From Nipponacmea schrenckii (lineage: Eukaryota; Mollusca; Gastropoda; Lottiidae): 64,000 nt of DNA. A program made the translations under genes and the position numbers. Shown here piece after piece: positions 26,242 through 37,520 of the stretch. The notes beneath the pieces were generated by a model, which had not been told where the DNA came from, ran no database searches, and saw only the letters and a program-made list of their open reading frames with translations. The DNA lies in NCBI GenBank assembly GCA_030562195.1, contig CM060199.1, positions 30,958,338-31,022,337 of the forward strand, read 5' to 3'. The first letter of the stretch is position 1. Each line of letters opens with the position of its first letter.

Positions 26242-26336
26242 TATCACTTTCTGCTTATAGACATTGGGGGGGGGGGGGGGTTGGGGGTGTCTTGAAGACT
26301 CTTATAATTCCGCCATGTCTATAAGCAGAAATGATA
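26242..26336. repeat. Hairpin with a long poly-G run in its loop
   Basis: TTTCTGCTTATAGACAT (ending 26264) and its exact reverse complement ATGTCTATAAGCAGAAA (from 26315) form a 17-bp stem, extended by TATCA with one bulged base. The loop of about 50 bases starts with about 15 consecutive G. Confidence 0.75.
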
Positions 26337-26617
26337 CTTTCATATCCCAAAAATCACAACTTAAATGACAATCTTGTTCATAGTAAACTTAAAACAATCT
26401 GTACATAACAGGTACTATACTTCTCGCCCAAGATGGTGCGAGTTTTTATATTTTCTAATTTCAGATCAGAAAAGAAGAAAAATACACAGCAGATCCAGAC
26501 AATCCTTTACCTGAAATCTCAGTTTATACAAAAAATTAATTACCATTATTTCGAGACAGCATAATCAAAATGAGGGAGACGATTTTTATCACGTAGGCCT
26601 TTTTTAAATGTTTATTT

Positions 26618-26940
26618 TTAATACGACAGAGGCAAATAGCTGTAAAAGTACTTATCTGATTCATGATAACATTTAAATTTTTTAGTAGGATATTTACTTA
26701 GTTCAAAAACCTCTTTCAATAAAGAATCTAGGAAGCCAGGTTGACTCAATGAGGGGTTCAAACTACATGTATATAAAATATTTTGTTCAATCTGAGATAA
26801 ATCTATTTTTTTAATCCTATTGGCAATGATGCAGGTAGGAGTAACTGAGATGGAAAAAGCGTCTAGTCGTTCAAATGGGACAATAAACTGAGGCCCTGTG
26901 AGCTTCAGGCTGTGCACACAGAAAAACGAATGTTTACTCA
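26618..26940 (-). pseudogene. Unidentified protein-coding fragment (possible last exon)
   Basis: The minus strand is open from about 26,970 down to a stop at 26,618 and reads as a globular, non-repetitive protein of about 110 residues. It includes TGPQFIVPFERLDAF, NILYTCSLNPSLSQPGF and a C-terminal KFKCYHESDKYFYSYLPL. TTTTTCTGTGTGCACAG at about 26,905 would be a good acceptor, so this could be the terminal exon of a gene. No upstream exon, start codon or partner was found and I do not recognise the family. It may be an isolated gene fragment or a transposon relic. Confidence 0.3.
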
Positions 26941-27039
26941 CTTCTGTGAGGATTTTGACTCTTTACATTGTTTGAGTCATTATGTGTGAAAAACAGAGTC
27001 TTATTCGTGTCAATATGATTTCCGGAAACAAATGACCTT

Positions 27040-27312
27040 TTTGAGCAAAATCTTTGAAGTGAGTCATACGTCTAATCCAAATAAAATTATTTCGTTTGAA
27101 CGAAATAAATCTTTACTTATATTTTTTCTGTTGAGCATTTATTTTATTATTTCGTTAAACGAACGAATCATTTCGTTTAAACGAATTAATATAAATAGTT
27201 TAAATGAAATAGTCAAATCATTGCGTTTAAAACAAATAATTTAAAATCGTTTAAACGAAATTCTCAAATTAATTCGTTTAAACGAATAAATTATTTCGTT
27301 TAAACGAAATAA
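27040..27312. repeat. Cluster of CGTTTAAACG palindromes
   Basis: Four exact copies of CGTTTAAACG occur, mostly inside TTCGTTTAAACGAA (near 27,172, 27,250, 27,278 and 27,298), plus diverged versions such as TTCGTTTGAACGAA. Spacers are AT-rich and differ in length, so this is a cluster of palindromes rather than a simple tandem repeat. Confidence 0.75.
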
Positions 27313-28083
27313 CTTTTTAAAAAAGCATTTCCACCGCGTGTTATGGGCTCCGTACATTAATATTTTGTCACTTCTGTATTTTATGTACGTATATATACCT
27401 ATTATATATTATATAAGCTGTTATGTATTGTAATACATGTAGTATGTATAATCTTATTTGGATTTTGAAAAATATTCCAGATAGTTCATCAACGCCCATT
27501 GTTCTTCATGATGGATTGATTAAAAAGTAAAGCTAAGGAATCATTGTTGCCAATTTTGCTGTTAAAATTAAGACACAAATAAATCTTTTGAAATTTATTT
27601 CTTCTTTTCATGTTTTAAATATGGTAAGCAGTCATTTATTAAGCACACCTCATTGCGCAATAAACGGTCTTCATAAGCCCATTTAAATGGAGAAAATAAG
27701 ATGTGAAACTCCACACAGTTCTTTAGACAAACCCTTCAAAAGCAAATTTCATGCAATTTTAAAAATGTGATAGCGATACCAGACCTATCCCCTTCCTTGC
27801 ACTCTGCATGGCGATACGTCCATTAAATGCAGAGGATTACGATTGAATAAAACACAATTTAATTCACTTTCTTACTTCGATTGACTGAGCCTTTTATTAA
27901 CTTATCACATACTGCCGACGGGTTTTCCAAAACAAAAAACAATTCTACTCGGGGCCTTTATTCTCAAAGATAGGTATCTTTCAAAATTTAAATGTCAGCA
28001 GAAAAAGAAACCCCTGAGCGAGAAGATGAAAACTAAAACATTCTATAGTACAAAATCCCTACGGCTGTGAGTTTTTTATACGC
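27313..28083. other. Intergenic region
   Basis: No exon supported. A stretch near 27,650-27,715 (CATTGCGCAATAAACGGTCT, then CATTTAAATGGAGAAAA) recurs near 28,692-28,760, so an unclassified dispersed repeat flanks the element at 28,084. Confidence 0.4.
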
Positions 28084-28475
28084 CCATATGAATATGTGGA
28101 CGTATATTGTCGTCCTCCCTGTCCGTCGGTCTGACGGTCTGTCGGTCCGTCGATTTGTATGATTGTCGGTCCGTCAACATTTGTTGTGGACACTTTAGAA
28201 GCTACAATTTTATATGGATTTTAATGAAACTTGGGTTGAGCTTTGGAACTGATAAGACGGCGGTCAAGTTCGATTTTGACGATATTTCGATGAGTTATTG
28301 CCCTTGAATTTGTATCAAAATCTTATTGTGGGTGCAATAGAAGCTACAATTTTCAATGGATTTTGATGAAACTTGGTGAGAGCATTGGAATTGATAAAAC
28401 GGCAGTCAAGTTCAAATTTGACGATTTTTTGATGAACGGTTAGTTATTGCCCTTGACTTAGAAAATTGATCAAGA
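28084..28475. repeat. Dispersed repeat of two monomers of about 150 bp
   Basis: Starts with TATGAATATGTGGACGTATA and a GTCCGTCGGTCTG-rich stretch, then two related monomers, each with AGAAGCTACAATTTT, GATGAAACTTGG, AAGTTC...TTTGACGAT and GTTATTGCCCTTGA. Copies on the minus strand lie at 34,985-35,290 and 51,060-51,320, with pieces at 12,700 and 19,155. No terminal repeats or coding region were found, so the transposon class is open. Confidence 0.7.
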
Positions 28476-28932
28476 CTATCTAAGGACCTGGTGTTCGTTT
28501 GTTTGAATCACATTTATAGAATAATCATATAAAAAATATTGTATGTCCGTTGATGTAAAAAAATAATCTGCGACTATTTAATTCGGATTTAATGCCGACT
28601 ACGGACAAAGGCATGTTAAGCATAAGAAATTTATTTATTTACAAACGAACTTCTTTGACAGTTGAACAAAGAGAAATAGGCTTATGACCTCATTGCGCAA
28701 TACACGGTCTTCATGAGTCCATTTAAGTGGAGAAAACAAGATGTAAAATTCCATTTCTTTTCAAGATACCCCACTCTGAGTGTTTGAGTTTTATTTATTA
28801 AATGAAAAATATAGCGATCAGTATCCGCCTATAAATTGTTTATCGCCTAAAATCTTTGAACCATATCCAATTTTGTTGACAAATCACATTTTGGGGGGAC
28901 CGGATATGCTTGACCTTGCTCTATTTTCCCTC

Positions 28933-28940
28933 TATAAAAA
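28933..28940 (+). promoter_or_regulatory. TATA box of the IL-17-like gene
   Basis: CTCTATAAAAATGC lies about 80 bases before the start codon at 29017, predicting a 5'UTR of about 50 bases. Confidence 0.6.
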
Positions 28941-29016
28941 TGCAAATACCGATTGACTTGTTTCAGAATCTTATTCCGAACAGATTGCCATAGTTTGCTT
29001 CATCTTACTGTCCAAG

Positions 29017-31918
29017 ATGTTGAAGTCTTTAATCGTAAGTAACATTTTATAGCCGTCTTTTCCTATTTCTATATTTTGTGGTTCAAGTTTTTGTTTTGGA
29101 AATTGAAAATCATTTCATAGGCCAGAACGATGTCGGGTCGAGATTGACTTTCTAGCAGTAAACTTCATGAATATAGTTTTCAGACGAATTTTAAAACGAC
29201 CTCGAAATTAATACGCACCATTTTTTCCTTATTCCGACATGCTCATCTGAAGCCTCATCTCCTTTCTGCAACTAAGCTTCTATAAATTTGGTCTGTAGAT
29301 ACTCTAGAACCGAAGTCGTGTCATCTACTCAGATTGTACGCCAAGATTCGAAACATTTCATTCAAGAAAAGTAAAAGAACTCTGCTCCTGTTTTAGCCTC
29401 TTAAGTATTTCGACAGTACTGATACCGACTGGAGTAGCTTACGTCTGTCCAATTAGCTGGAATAGAGACCAATGTTTCGGCTGTAGGTGCCCGTTTTCTG
29501 CACTTGTATGTTTGTTATTAAGTAAATGTCATGGCGCAAACCTTTAGAACTGTATATTCGTATACATGGCCTGAAGTTTAGATTGAACCTTTGTCATGTG
29601 GGTATAATGCACCTAATTCTGACCATGTAAATTAGATATTAATATTAATACTATTAACTTGAACGCCTTTTCATACAGGTATTAGCTTTGTGTGTCATTG
29701 TGAAAGCACAAGATACCGAGAACGGACCAACCAATGTTCAAGGACATGATGTTAATGAGAAAGCAATTCTTGACCTATTTCAAAGGTGACTATTTTAATT
29801 ATTATTAGGGATAGAGGTTTGCCCGATTACGGGGGATGGGTGGTACTCATGAAATTATAGAATGGTTTGTGTTATATATAAGAAATGAGCTCTCGATATT
29901 ATATTTATGAAGCTTTCTGTGTCCAGATGAAGTAGGCGACAGCTTTTGTATTTATTTTGTGAAAATGAGCACTTCAAATTCCATTCATGAGGCCTCACTT
30001 AGTTTTAAGATGATATCCATATACCAAAATCAATACAATTAACTCCATAATAATTACCATTTTCCATTCAGAAAAATGTTGTTTGCTACAGCAACGTTAT
30101 AAAACATATAATTTTTCAACTGTTACTCTAATATTTTTTGGAATACCGGCTTCACAATAAAACTGTCGGTTTTAGAATGTTTTAGCGTTCAGAGAATATA
30201 TTCTTTCAAAAGATTGCATGGACAAAAAGAACATTTTACTCCTAGAAATTTCAACAACAAAAATCGACCTCTGTAAAAACAAGTTTAGAACACTTAATGT
30301 GTTTAAATTTTTACCAACGAAAAGACTTTCTGAAACGAACAGTTCTATTTTTGAAACTTTTATTTCAATTTAAAAGAAAATAAATAGGGGCAAAATTACT
30401 ACTCAAAATGTTAATATTTTGGCCTCGAAGTAATAAATTGGCTTAAAAGTGTCAAAATAAGCAAATTGTGTTCGAGGAATTTATCTCCAACGATGAGTTT
30501 GCGGATCTGATCCAAAATGGCGGTAAATATATCTGCCATTAATGTAATTTAAGGAACCTAGTTCGGTTCCACTTATATGGTTTTCAGTGTCGCGTAGTTC
30601 ATGGTAGATTTTTTTAGCAATTTAGTTAGTTATATGTTTATTTAAGATATTGAGCCAATAAGACTTTTACACCTCATCTTATTATATGCAATAAAGTCAT
30701 TAAAACACTTGAAGATCATTTCATGATCGTGATAAACAAAATTTGGTAAAATTCCATAACAAGTCTTGAAAACTTACTTGACATGATAGCTACAAACTTA
30801 ATAATAGCTGGAGTGGTATTCCAAGGCTATACTGGTCTTTGAATACGTTGACTAATGCGCTGAACATGGCAACAAGAGGAAAATATTAAATATAAAATGC
30901 TGCATCACTACTCATCCACATTCAGAAATGCTTTTATCTGTCCATTTTATATTTTAGTTCAGAACTCAGCAAAGACGCTCGTGGCCTAGAAAAGCCTTTC
31001 ATTCAAGTTTTAGAAAAGTAAGTCTGTCTATTGATTACATTGTGTTTTGTGTTAGCTACACTTGTATAATAGGTGAAGGCATCGGCTAATTTATTACAAA
31101 GTATGCGTTGTGTTCTTAATAGCTTACAGTTGTCAAGTTGAAGGTATGTAATGTTTGATCAACGGAAGTTAAATTTTAATAAAACACATTTTACAAAAAT
31201 TACATTGATTAACGTCTTGCTCCGGTTGATTGGATCGCATATCGTACTGATCCCACCTAATATTTCTCTCGTATTTCATCAGGCCTGCATGCTGTCCGTA
31301 CAAAAGCGAGTTGGTTACCAATGTTCAAATAGGCAAGGAAGTTTGCCACGTCATTTTCCCTATTAGCAAATCGGTTTACAAGACAGTATGTCTGTAAGTA
31401 TACTCTTCGTTTCTTTTGTGTTTTGTAACACTGTATTATCTAATTCGATTTTTAACTACACGTATAAACAAAATGGGCAATGCAGTTAACTTAATCTGAA
31501 TATTGATATCTATAGGCCACGTTACCACAAGAGTGGTATCACTGCGACAAGCCCTAGGTGCAATGTTAAAAACCTACAGACACAGTAGGGCTTTTTTTTT
31601 TATTAATTTAGAGGCCAAATACATTAATTACAATTTGTCCTGTGTTCATTGTCACTAAATCTTAACATAAGTGAACTCCCTGTGTTTACGTCTCACAAAT
31701 GCGTATCCTTATTTATCCTATAATAAACAAAGTTGTGATGAATTCGTTCCTTTCGTTTCAGATGTGAACATTGTGAAAAAGAATGCATCACCAAGCCAAA
31801 GTCACAGTGTCAAGTAACTCAAATATCGATTTTCAAGCAGTATGTATGCTGTCCCATATCACAAATTTGTAAAATTGTTTACATTAATGTTCCCACTGGG
31901 AAATGTCATTGCGTCTAA
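29017..31918 (+). CDS. Small secreted cystine-knot protein, IL-17-like
   Basis: Five exons, 29017-29034, 29679-29785, 30958-31017, 31283-31393 and 31762-31918, join in phases 0, 2, 2, 2 into 150 residues. Residues 1-17 are a signal peptide (MLKSLIVLALCVIVKAQ). The C-terminal 88 residues carry 12 cysteines in an IL-17-like order: ACCPYKSE near the start, KTVCLCEHCEKEC, then QCQVTQISIFKQYVCC, and YINVPTGKCHCV at the end. In the IL-17 family the matching blocks are CPW, CLCxxC, a valine/leucine-rich strand and VPVGCxCV. IL-17 cytokines are expanded in bivalves and act through IL-17 receptors in mucosal defence. Spaetzle or another cystine-knot ligand remains possible, because the CPW tryptophan is replaced by Tyr and the spacing is compact. 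A TATA box lies upstream; AATAAA at 32018 follows the stop by about 100 bases. Confidence 0.72.
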
Positions 31919-32017
31919 AGCTACATCTCGCTCTTCCAGTAAAGGATTGATGGTATGTTGCATACATGTGGCTGACCAATAATATTTGTTTATCTTCATT
32001 TTAAATATCCTTAGCTT

Positions 32018-32023
32018 AATAAA
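32018..32023 (+). terminator. Poly(A) signal of the IL-17-like gene
   Basis: AATAAA in CTTAATAAAAATATAAA, about 100 bases after the stop codon; the first canonical hexamer downstream. Confidence 0.5.
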
Positions 32024-32379
32024 AATATAAACAGTTATTTTTTTTCCTTGAAAAACAAATCCGATGTTTTAGATTGAAACAGTTGATTAAACAAGAAATA
32101 CACCTTGGTCTGATTTCGAAACTTTAAAATATACATGTCAGTTGAATATGTGGGATCGAGTATCTTTCTGTATCAAGGTTGATGGCATGAGTTTTATACG
32201 TTGTCATAATTCATGAAATTAATTTCATGTTTCAAAAACCTATGTTTTCGTCCATGCCTCCTACAATATACTGTCTATGTTTTATTTCAATCTCGACAGT
32301 TTTGTGTCCCTATTTGGCCAGTCTGCCCCCTATAAGGCTAGTCTGACCACTGAGTCACGGGATGATGGCGTCGCCAACA

Positions 32380-32760
32380 TATTTTTCTGGCTGATTATAA
32401 TTCTTCAGAAAGAAACAACTATATTTTACAAGGATAACAACTTAGGTTCACAATTCCGTGACAGGGGTCCTTTCTACCAGCTGGTCCTTGGCCAAACCTC
32501 TTGGCATTGATCTTTCCCGGGGATAATCCGGACAATCCCATGGCTGTACCTGAAGTTTGTAGATATGTTTTACCATTAAATGTGAAATCATTGCGGCTGG
32601 GGCAAATCTCTAAAAGCTATAGAATTGCATCGTCCGGTCTGTTTGCATCTGGATTTCTATTGAAAGATTTGAGAACTGCCATTAGGCCAGTAGTGTTGTC
32701 GATATTGGTGTACATTCGTATTTTACCGATTACTAGTTATTAAACCAAGTACTAAGGATT
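32380..32760 (-). pseudogene. Reverse transcriptase fragment (Penelope-like/related retroelement)
   Basis: The minus strand from 32,732 to 32,545 reads MYTNIDNTTG, ILQLLEICPSRNDF and TFNGKTYLQTSGTAMG, the region before the catalytic Asp box of Penelope-type reverse transcriptases. The frame then runs into unrelated residues before a KRFG-like word. The catalytic aspartates are absent, so this is a dead fragment. A closely related piece lies at 44,400-44,600. Confidence 0.7.
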
Positions 32761-33224
32761 CAGGTCGCAAAACAAAACTCAAGATCCCCAAAATATGTTG
32801 ATGAACAATAGGTAGCAGCTAGTGAACTTTTCACATGAGGGTGTATATCAATCTAACGTGAGAAAGTTTCCGATGTCGAGAAAAGTAAGCATACCTGGCG
32901 CCAGTCAACAAACACAACACATACAACAAAATAGGAACGCACCAACTTTAAAATGCTTCTTGACACCAATTTTAACAGTTCAAGGGAGGTAACCGATGAA
33001 AATATTTTCATTTAATTATTTGGGTTTCCACGAATGGTCATACACAATCTCATTATATTGAATGCATTGTTGCCGAGGCAGTTAACTGACTACCTCTACT
33101 ATATTTTCCATAGAAGTAAACCCTTTTAGTAAGTTCAAATTCTGAGAGGGAGAAGTTTCACTACTTTTGCCATCTTTGGATAACATTATTATTAACAGAA
33201 TTGCGTTGTTTAATTGTTTAATTC
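32761..33224. other. Intergenic sequence between repeats
   Basis: No gene or clear repeat recognised. Confidence 0.4.
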
Positions 33225-33795
33225 ATCTTTATTAACTGATTGATTAATAAAAATTCGGATGCTATAATCATATAAACTGAATCTTCAATCCGATATAAGC
33301 AATACAATGACATGAACTGAATCTTCACCGCGATATAAGCAATACAATGATTCAGTTAAAGCAGGGGTTTTCAACCTTGGGGTCGCGTCCCCAAGCTGGG
33401 GACGTCAACATCAAATAATCGCAAAACAAATTGTTGTATCTGTGAACATGTTATGGTTTAAGATTTAATGCAAGGCCGTGCCGGGTGTAATTAGAAGATA
33501 GTTTAATGAATTTTTATATATTCTATTCGACAGTTATGGTAAGTCAATAGTTGAAATGAAATAGGGTGCGCAAACTTTTCATTAATCAAAAAGGGGACAT
33601 TGCTGCAAAAGGTTGAATACCCCTAAGTTAATGCAATACAATGACATTAACTTAATCTTCAATGCGATATAAGCAATATAATGATAATAACAGAATCTTC
33701 AATCCGATATACTATGATTAACTGAATCTACAATAGGTTATAAGCAATATAATGACAATAATAGAATCTTCAATAAGCAAAATAATCACATTGAA
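33225..33795. repeat. Minisatellite of about 42 bp, interrupted by a hAT-type element
   Basis: Units of the type CTGAATCTTCAATGCGATAT-AAGCAATACAATGACATTAA repeat on both sides of the 33,362 insertion. The same unit recurs at 44,285-44,400 and 49,150-49,395. A related 40-bp unit (AACAATATAAACACAATAAC-TAAATCGTTACTGAGATATT) fills sulfotransferase introns near 34,660-34,880 and 50,690-50,940. Confidence 0.75.
33362..33625. mobile_element. 264-bp hAT-type MITE with 8-bp target duplication
   Basis: The ends are CAGGGGTTTTCAACCTT and, reverse-complemented, TAGGGGTATTCAACCTT (15 of 17 match; CAGGGG-type hAT ends). The flanks are AGTTAAAG (33354-33361) and AGTTAATG (33626-33633), an 8-bp duplication with one change. 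GGGGTCGCGTCCCC just inside the left end is also common in hAT elements. Non-coding. Confidence 0.82.
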
Positions 33796-33858
33796 TGAAT
33801 CTTCACTGAAAAATTATCAATCGCCTTTAATCACATAAGCTGAATTATCACTGAAATT

Positions 33859-36800
33859 TCACACACTGTCATTTAAATAAATATAATCTGTTTCTTCTAA
33901 TTTTTCTTTATAATATTTATCAAATTCTTCTACTTCTGAAGGCGAGAAATGATTCTTCCAATCACCAGTTTTTCCTGAAATTATACCGCAACGTCCTTTG
34001 GAGCATTGTTTAACGATTGTGGAGGCTTTGTAATTGATATATAATTCGGTGACCTAATCTGCTATTATGCCTTTTCAAATACTGTTAAGACAAAAGTGTA
34101 AATGTTTGCATTCTCCTTTTAATCCCGTGTGTGTTTCATTGTGACCTTACAACCGATAATGGCTGGAAGCCTGTGTGTGAAAATGCCTCCTGCCTCTAGG
34201 AAGTAAAAACAAGTTAAGTCCTCTCACCAGAAGACATAAGAATCCTCTCATTCAAATACGGAAAATAATGAATCCTTTTTAAAATTTTCAAAATGGTTAA
34301 GGTCAACCTTTACGAAAATTCTCTTTTCCACCTTTAAATTCTAAAATGAAAGTTCTTTGCCTGCCTTCACGGTAACATAATTTTCAGCTTTTCCATACTT
34401 TATCAATGTTTTTCTAAAACGTGGCTAATTTATAGATTCCCTTGGTTCTTCATCTGGAAAAAAATTTTGAAAAATTAAACATTCTATTCTTATACAGTTT
34501 TTATTTTAAAATAACTCAATATAACAGGAACCCGTATAACTAATTTCTTTAAAATCTAACCTTTAAAAAACTTCATTCCGGGTAAACATAAAAGAAAAGA
34601 AATTTGAAAATTTAAAATTTAAATGAACTTCTGAGAATCAAAATTAAAAACACATTGTGTTTTTTATTGAAAAAATTTAAACTTTAAAATTAAACAGAGT
34701 ATTAACAATATAAACAATAACCGAAAATCTTCAATATTGACAATATAATCACTATAAAAAATTCATATACACGGAGATTTTAACATAAAAACAATAAGTA
34801 AATTTGACAATTTAACCACATTTAAGCTGAATCTTAGCTGAGATATCAACAATATAATTACATTAACAGGATTTTCAATCAAATGACATAATATATTTTC
34901 TCGATTGATCTAGGTTATCGTGAAACCCAAATACTGAAAAGACGTTTTGGATTGAGCAATGATATTTTCTGACAATTGAAAAATGTTTTCAATGTCAATG
35001 CTCACACCAAGTTTATTCAAATCCATTGAAAATTGTAACATCTACTGCACCCACAATACGATTTTGACGCGATTTTACAAAGTCAAGGGCAATAACTCAA
35101 AACTGTTCATCGAAAAATCATCAAATTCGAACTTGAGCGCTGTCTTCCAATGCTCAGACTAGGTTTCATTAAAATCCACTGAAAATTGTAGCTTCTATTG
35201 TGTCTACAACCAATATAGAAGCAGGGGCAATGATTCTAAAACCGGATGGACCGACGGATGTATAAATACGCTACGTTAGGGTCATGGAGCAGAGTCAGAG
35301 TCATAAAGGGCTTTAGGTTATGTCAAACAAATAGTGGTCGTGGTTTTAATCTCGGTCGGTGTGTGAAGAATGGCTTGTGAACTTGAATACGTTATCTTTT
35401 CTTAGTATTCCAGTCAACCAATAGATTCAAAAGGTTACGAATATGGCAGGGAAGTGGACTAGAAGGTTAAAATTGAGTTGTTACCACTGATAAAGTGATA
35501 CTATACGTCTAAGAATGAACTTAAGATCTCAACAAAGGTCAATATGTGTATTTATTATCTTATTGGTCAAGTTTAAAGTTTAAATTTTTATGTTCATTCT
35601 AAGCAAAGTATTCCTTTGATTTTGTTATTTCTTTATTTTTGTTCGTTGTAAAAATCGGAAACCAGTTGAAAGGAATACTGGAACATAAATTGAAAGCTCT
35701 GTTCCATTTTAATAACACATTTGGTAAACCGAAAAAAAAACTGCATACTATGGTTGCTGCATGGTCCACCACGGATATTGATGTGACATAATAGTGGTAC
35801 TTACGGCCAATAAATCTTCATAACGTATAGTCAATATAGGGTAGTCTGGATTAGATAATTTGGACTCTTTCCACTTCAGGAAATATTCATCCCATCCTCC
35901 AAATGGCACTAGAATAGAAATCCAAAATCGGAAACACTGACAGAAGCAATGTAACTTTACCTATACTCTTTTTGCCTTATCACTGCCACGTCTTATCACA
36001 ATCATCTTCTAGATTTGAATAGGTACGCACATCATCTACCAAAATTCACTACTCAATATTGTTTGTAATCAATTCAAATGGCCATAAAATCGTCCTTTTC
36101 CATTGCAATTCGTCCATATCTACATCTTTTCCGTTTCAATTGTTGCAAGATAGTGATATTCACATTTTGAGCGCATTAATGTCAGATTTTGTGCGCTTAA
36201 ATCTCTGCGATTCATCAAATATTTGAGATGTGTCCTGTCACATCAGACCAAGTTAACAACCTGCAATTTTACAATTGTTGTCATTTATTCGACAGACGTT
36301 GAAATGTGTCAAATCATTTTTAAAAAAGTGCAATTTTTTTAAATTCACAAAGAAATCGTTGTAGCCTAATTTCATCAAATATTGCTGTCTATTAAATGCG
36401 TTAAAATTTGTTGAAATTGGCTCACTACTCTTAAAGAACACCCAATAATGATTTGTATTGAAATATTATATCGGGTATCAGCTCTTGAACAAATGAAAAT
36501 GAAACATACCTTCACCCTTAATAAAAATGGGAATGAAATTAGAGAATTTGCCATCGTAGGATATGGAATTGATCTTTGTTAAGTGGTGAAAAAATGAAAC
36601 ACAGACATCTTTGGGATTGCGCACTACTAGAACCAATTTACATTTTTTTGAGATCATATCTAGTGGTAGCTCATCAAAAAACCTATGGGTACACAAAGTG
36701 CGTGGAGACGGTATTTGCGTGACATTTTCAAAGGGAAGAAAGTCTATGTGATTTTGATCCATGACGTGTGGAATTGGTTCACTACTTCCTCTCTGTAGCA

Positions 36801-37411
36801 TACTAACAATCTCATACATAAAATGGCTTCCTGTAAATAACATAATAAAAATGAACTTTTGTTTTAATTAAATATAGTATGCTGAGTCACATAAGTTGCC
36901 TTGAACCGTTTTTATTTTATCTTTAATTTATCTCACCGCATATGTAGGTTACCGTTCCAACAGCAATGTTTGAATATATGACATGTTGGTTCATGTATAT
37001 ATCCAAACGTTGCTTTAGGAACATGCTGTGTTACATTATTTGCTGTATTCTGATCGACAAAAGCCCTAACTGAACGTGTTTCTCACTTAAAGCTACATTA
37101 TAATGTCGCTAAAGTTATGAGTAATGAGTTGCTAGTCGGAGATATACAATATAGGTCCTACCATAGTTTTGCGATAACGTCTGACCTAGACCACGAACGA
37201 CACGATTGTTTCGGATGTAGGTCATACCTGACTTTGCATAGCCGACAACTAGGACGTCATCCTTTCTCCCCTCTACTGATTTTAAACCATCCCAGTTAGC
37301 TTGGGTTATACCGGTAACTAGTATACGGTCACGAATCTTCTTTAAATTTAGAGTATCTCCACCGGCATCTTTGACTATGTACGGTGTTCCTTCTTCTGTT
37401 ATATCATTTTT
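33859..37411 (-). pseudogene. Cytosolic sulfotransferase, copy A (broken)
   Basis: Exons on the minus strand: 37411-37228, 36830-36510, 35908-35805, a degraded exon at about 34,452-34,309, and the last exon 33974-33859. Sulfotransferases move sulfate from PAPS to hydroxyl or amine acceptors in the cytosol. Visible motifs: YAKSGSHFMYEI (PAPS 5'-phosphosulfate loop), THRFFDELP with the catalytic His, VVRNPKDVCVSFFHHL (3'-phosphate site), RYEDLL and the terminal GKTGDWKNHF. Exons one, two, three and five are open with correct phases. The fourth has a net 4-base deletion against copy B (CCAAGGGAATCTATAAATTA for CCGTTAAGGGAGATTAAGAA), further gaps and stops, so no full protein can be made unless that exon is skipped. 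The start-codon exon was not found; an acceptor at 37,412 shows it lies upstream, beyond the inserted Penelope element. Confidence 0.85.
34985..35290 (-). repeat. Minus-strand copy of the two-monomer dispersed repeat
   Basis: Reverse complement matches the element at 28,084-28,475 (CATCCGTCGGTCCATCCGG, GAAGCTACAATTTTC, GAGTTATTGCCCTTGACTTT). It lies in a sulfotransferase intron; the paralogous copy is at 51,060-51,320. Confidence 0.7.
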
Positions 37412-37459
37412 CTACAATTACAAACAAAGTATTTATGGACAGCTTTATGGAACAACAAT

Positions 37460-37520
37460 CACTGGTTAAAATTTATACTACGTTTCGGCGTGTTTCCCCC
37501 GCCGTCTTCAGGCACAGAAT
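37460..37520 (-). ncRNA. Hammerhead-ribozyme-like core at the Penelope element 3' end
   Basis: The minus strand reads CCTGAAGA, then CGGCG-loop-CGCC, then GAAACGTAGTATA. CUGANGA, a short stem II and GAAAC are the conserved hammerhead core, and Penelope elements are known to carry hammerheads in their terminal repeats. One extra C precedes the GGCG/CGCC stem and I could not place the cleavage-site half with confidence, so activity is uncertain. Confidence 0.4.

Noticed and set aside
25965..26324. 119-codon plus-strand open frame
   Set aside because: Its end runs through the poly-G hairpin into a glycine run, and its start has no domain; probably chance.
29017..31918. Calling the cytokine Spaetzle-like
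   Set aside because: The final block VPTGKCHCV and the CLCEHC block match IL-17 better than Spaetzle; kept as an alternative in the entry.
32501..32743. Plus-strand frame with methionine start
   Set aside because: It is the antisense of a reverse transcriptase fragment that reads clearly on the minus strand.
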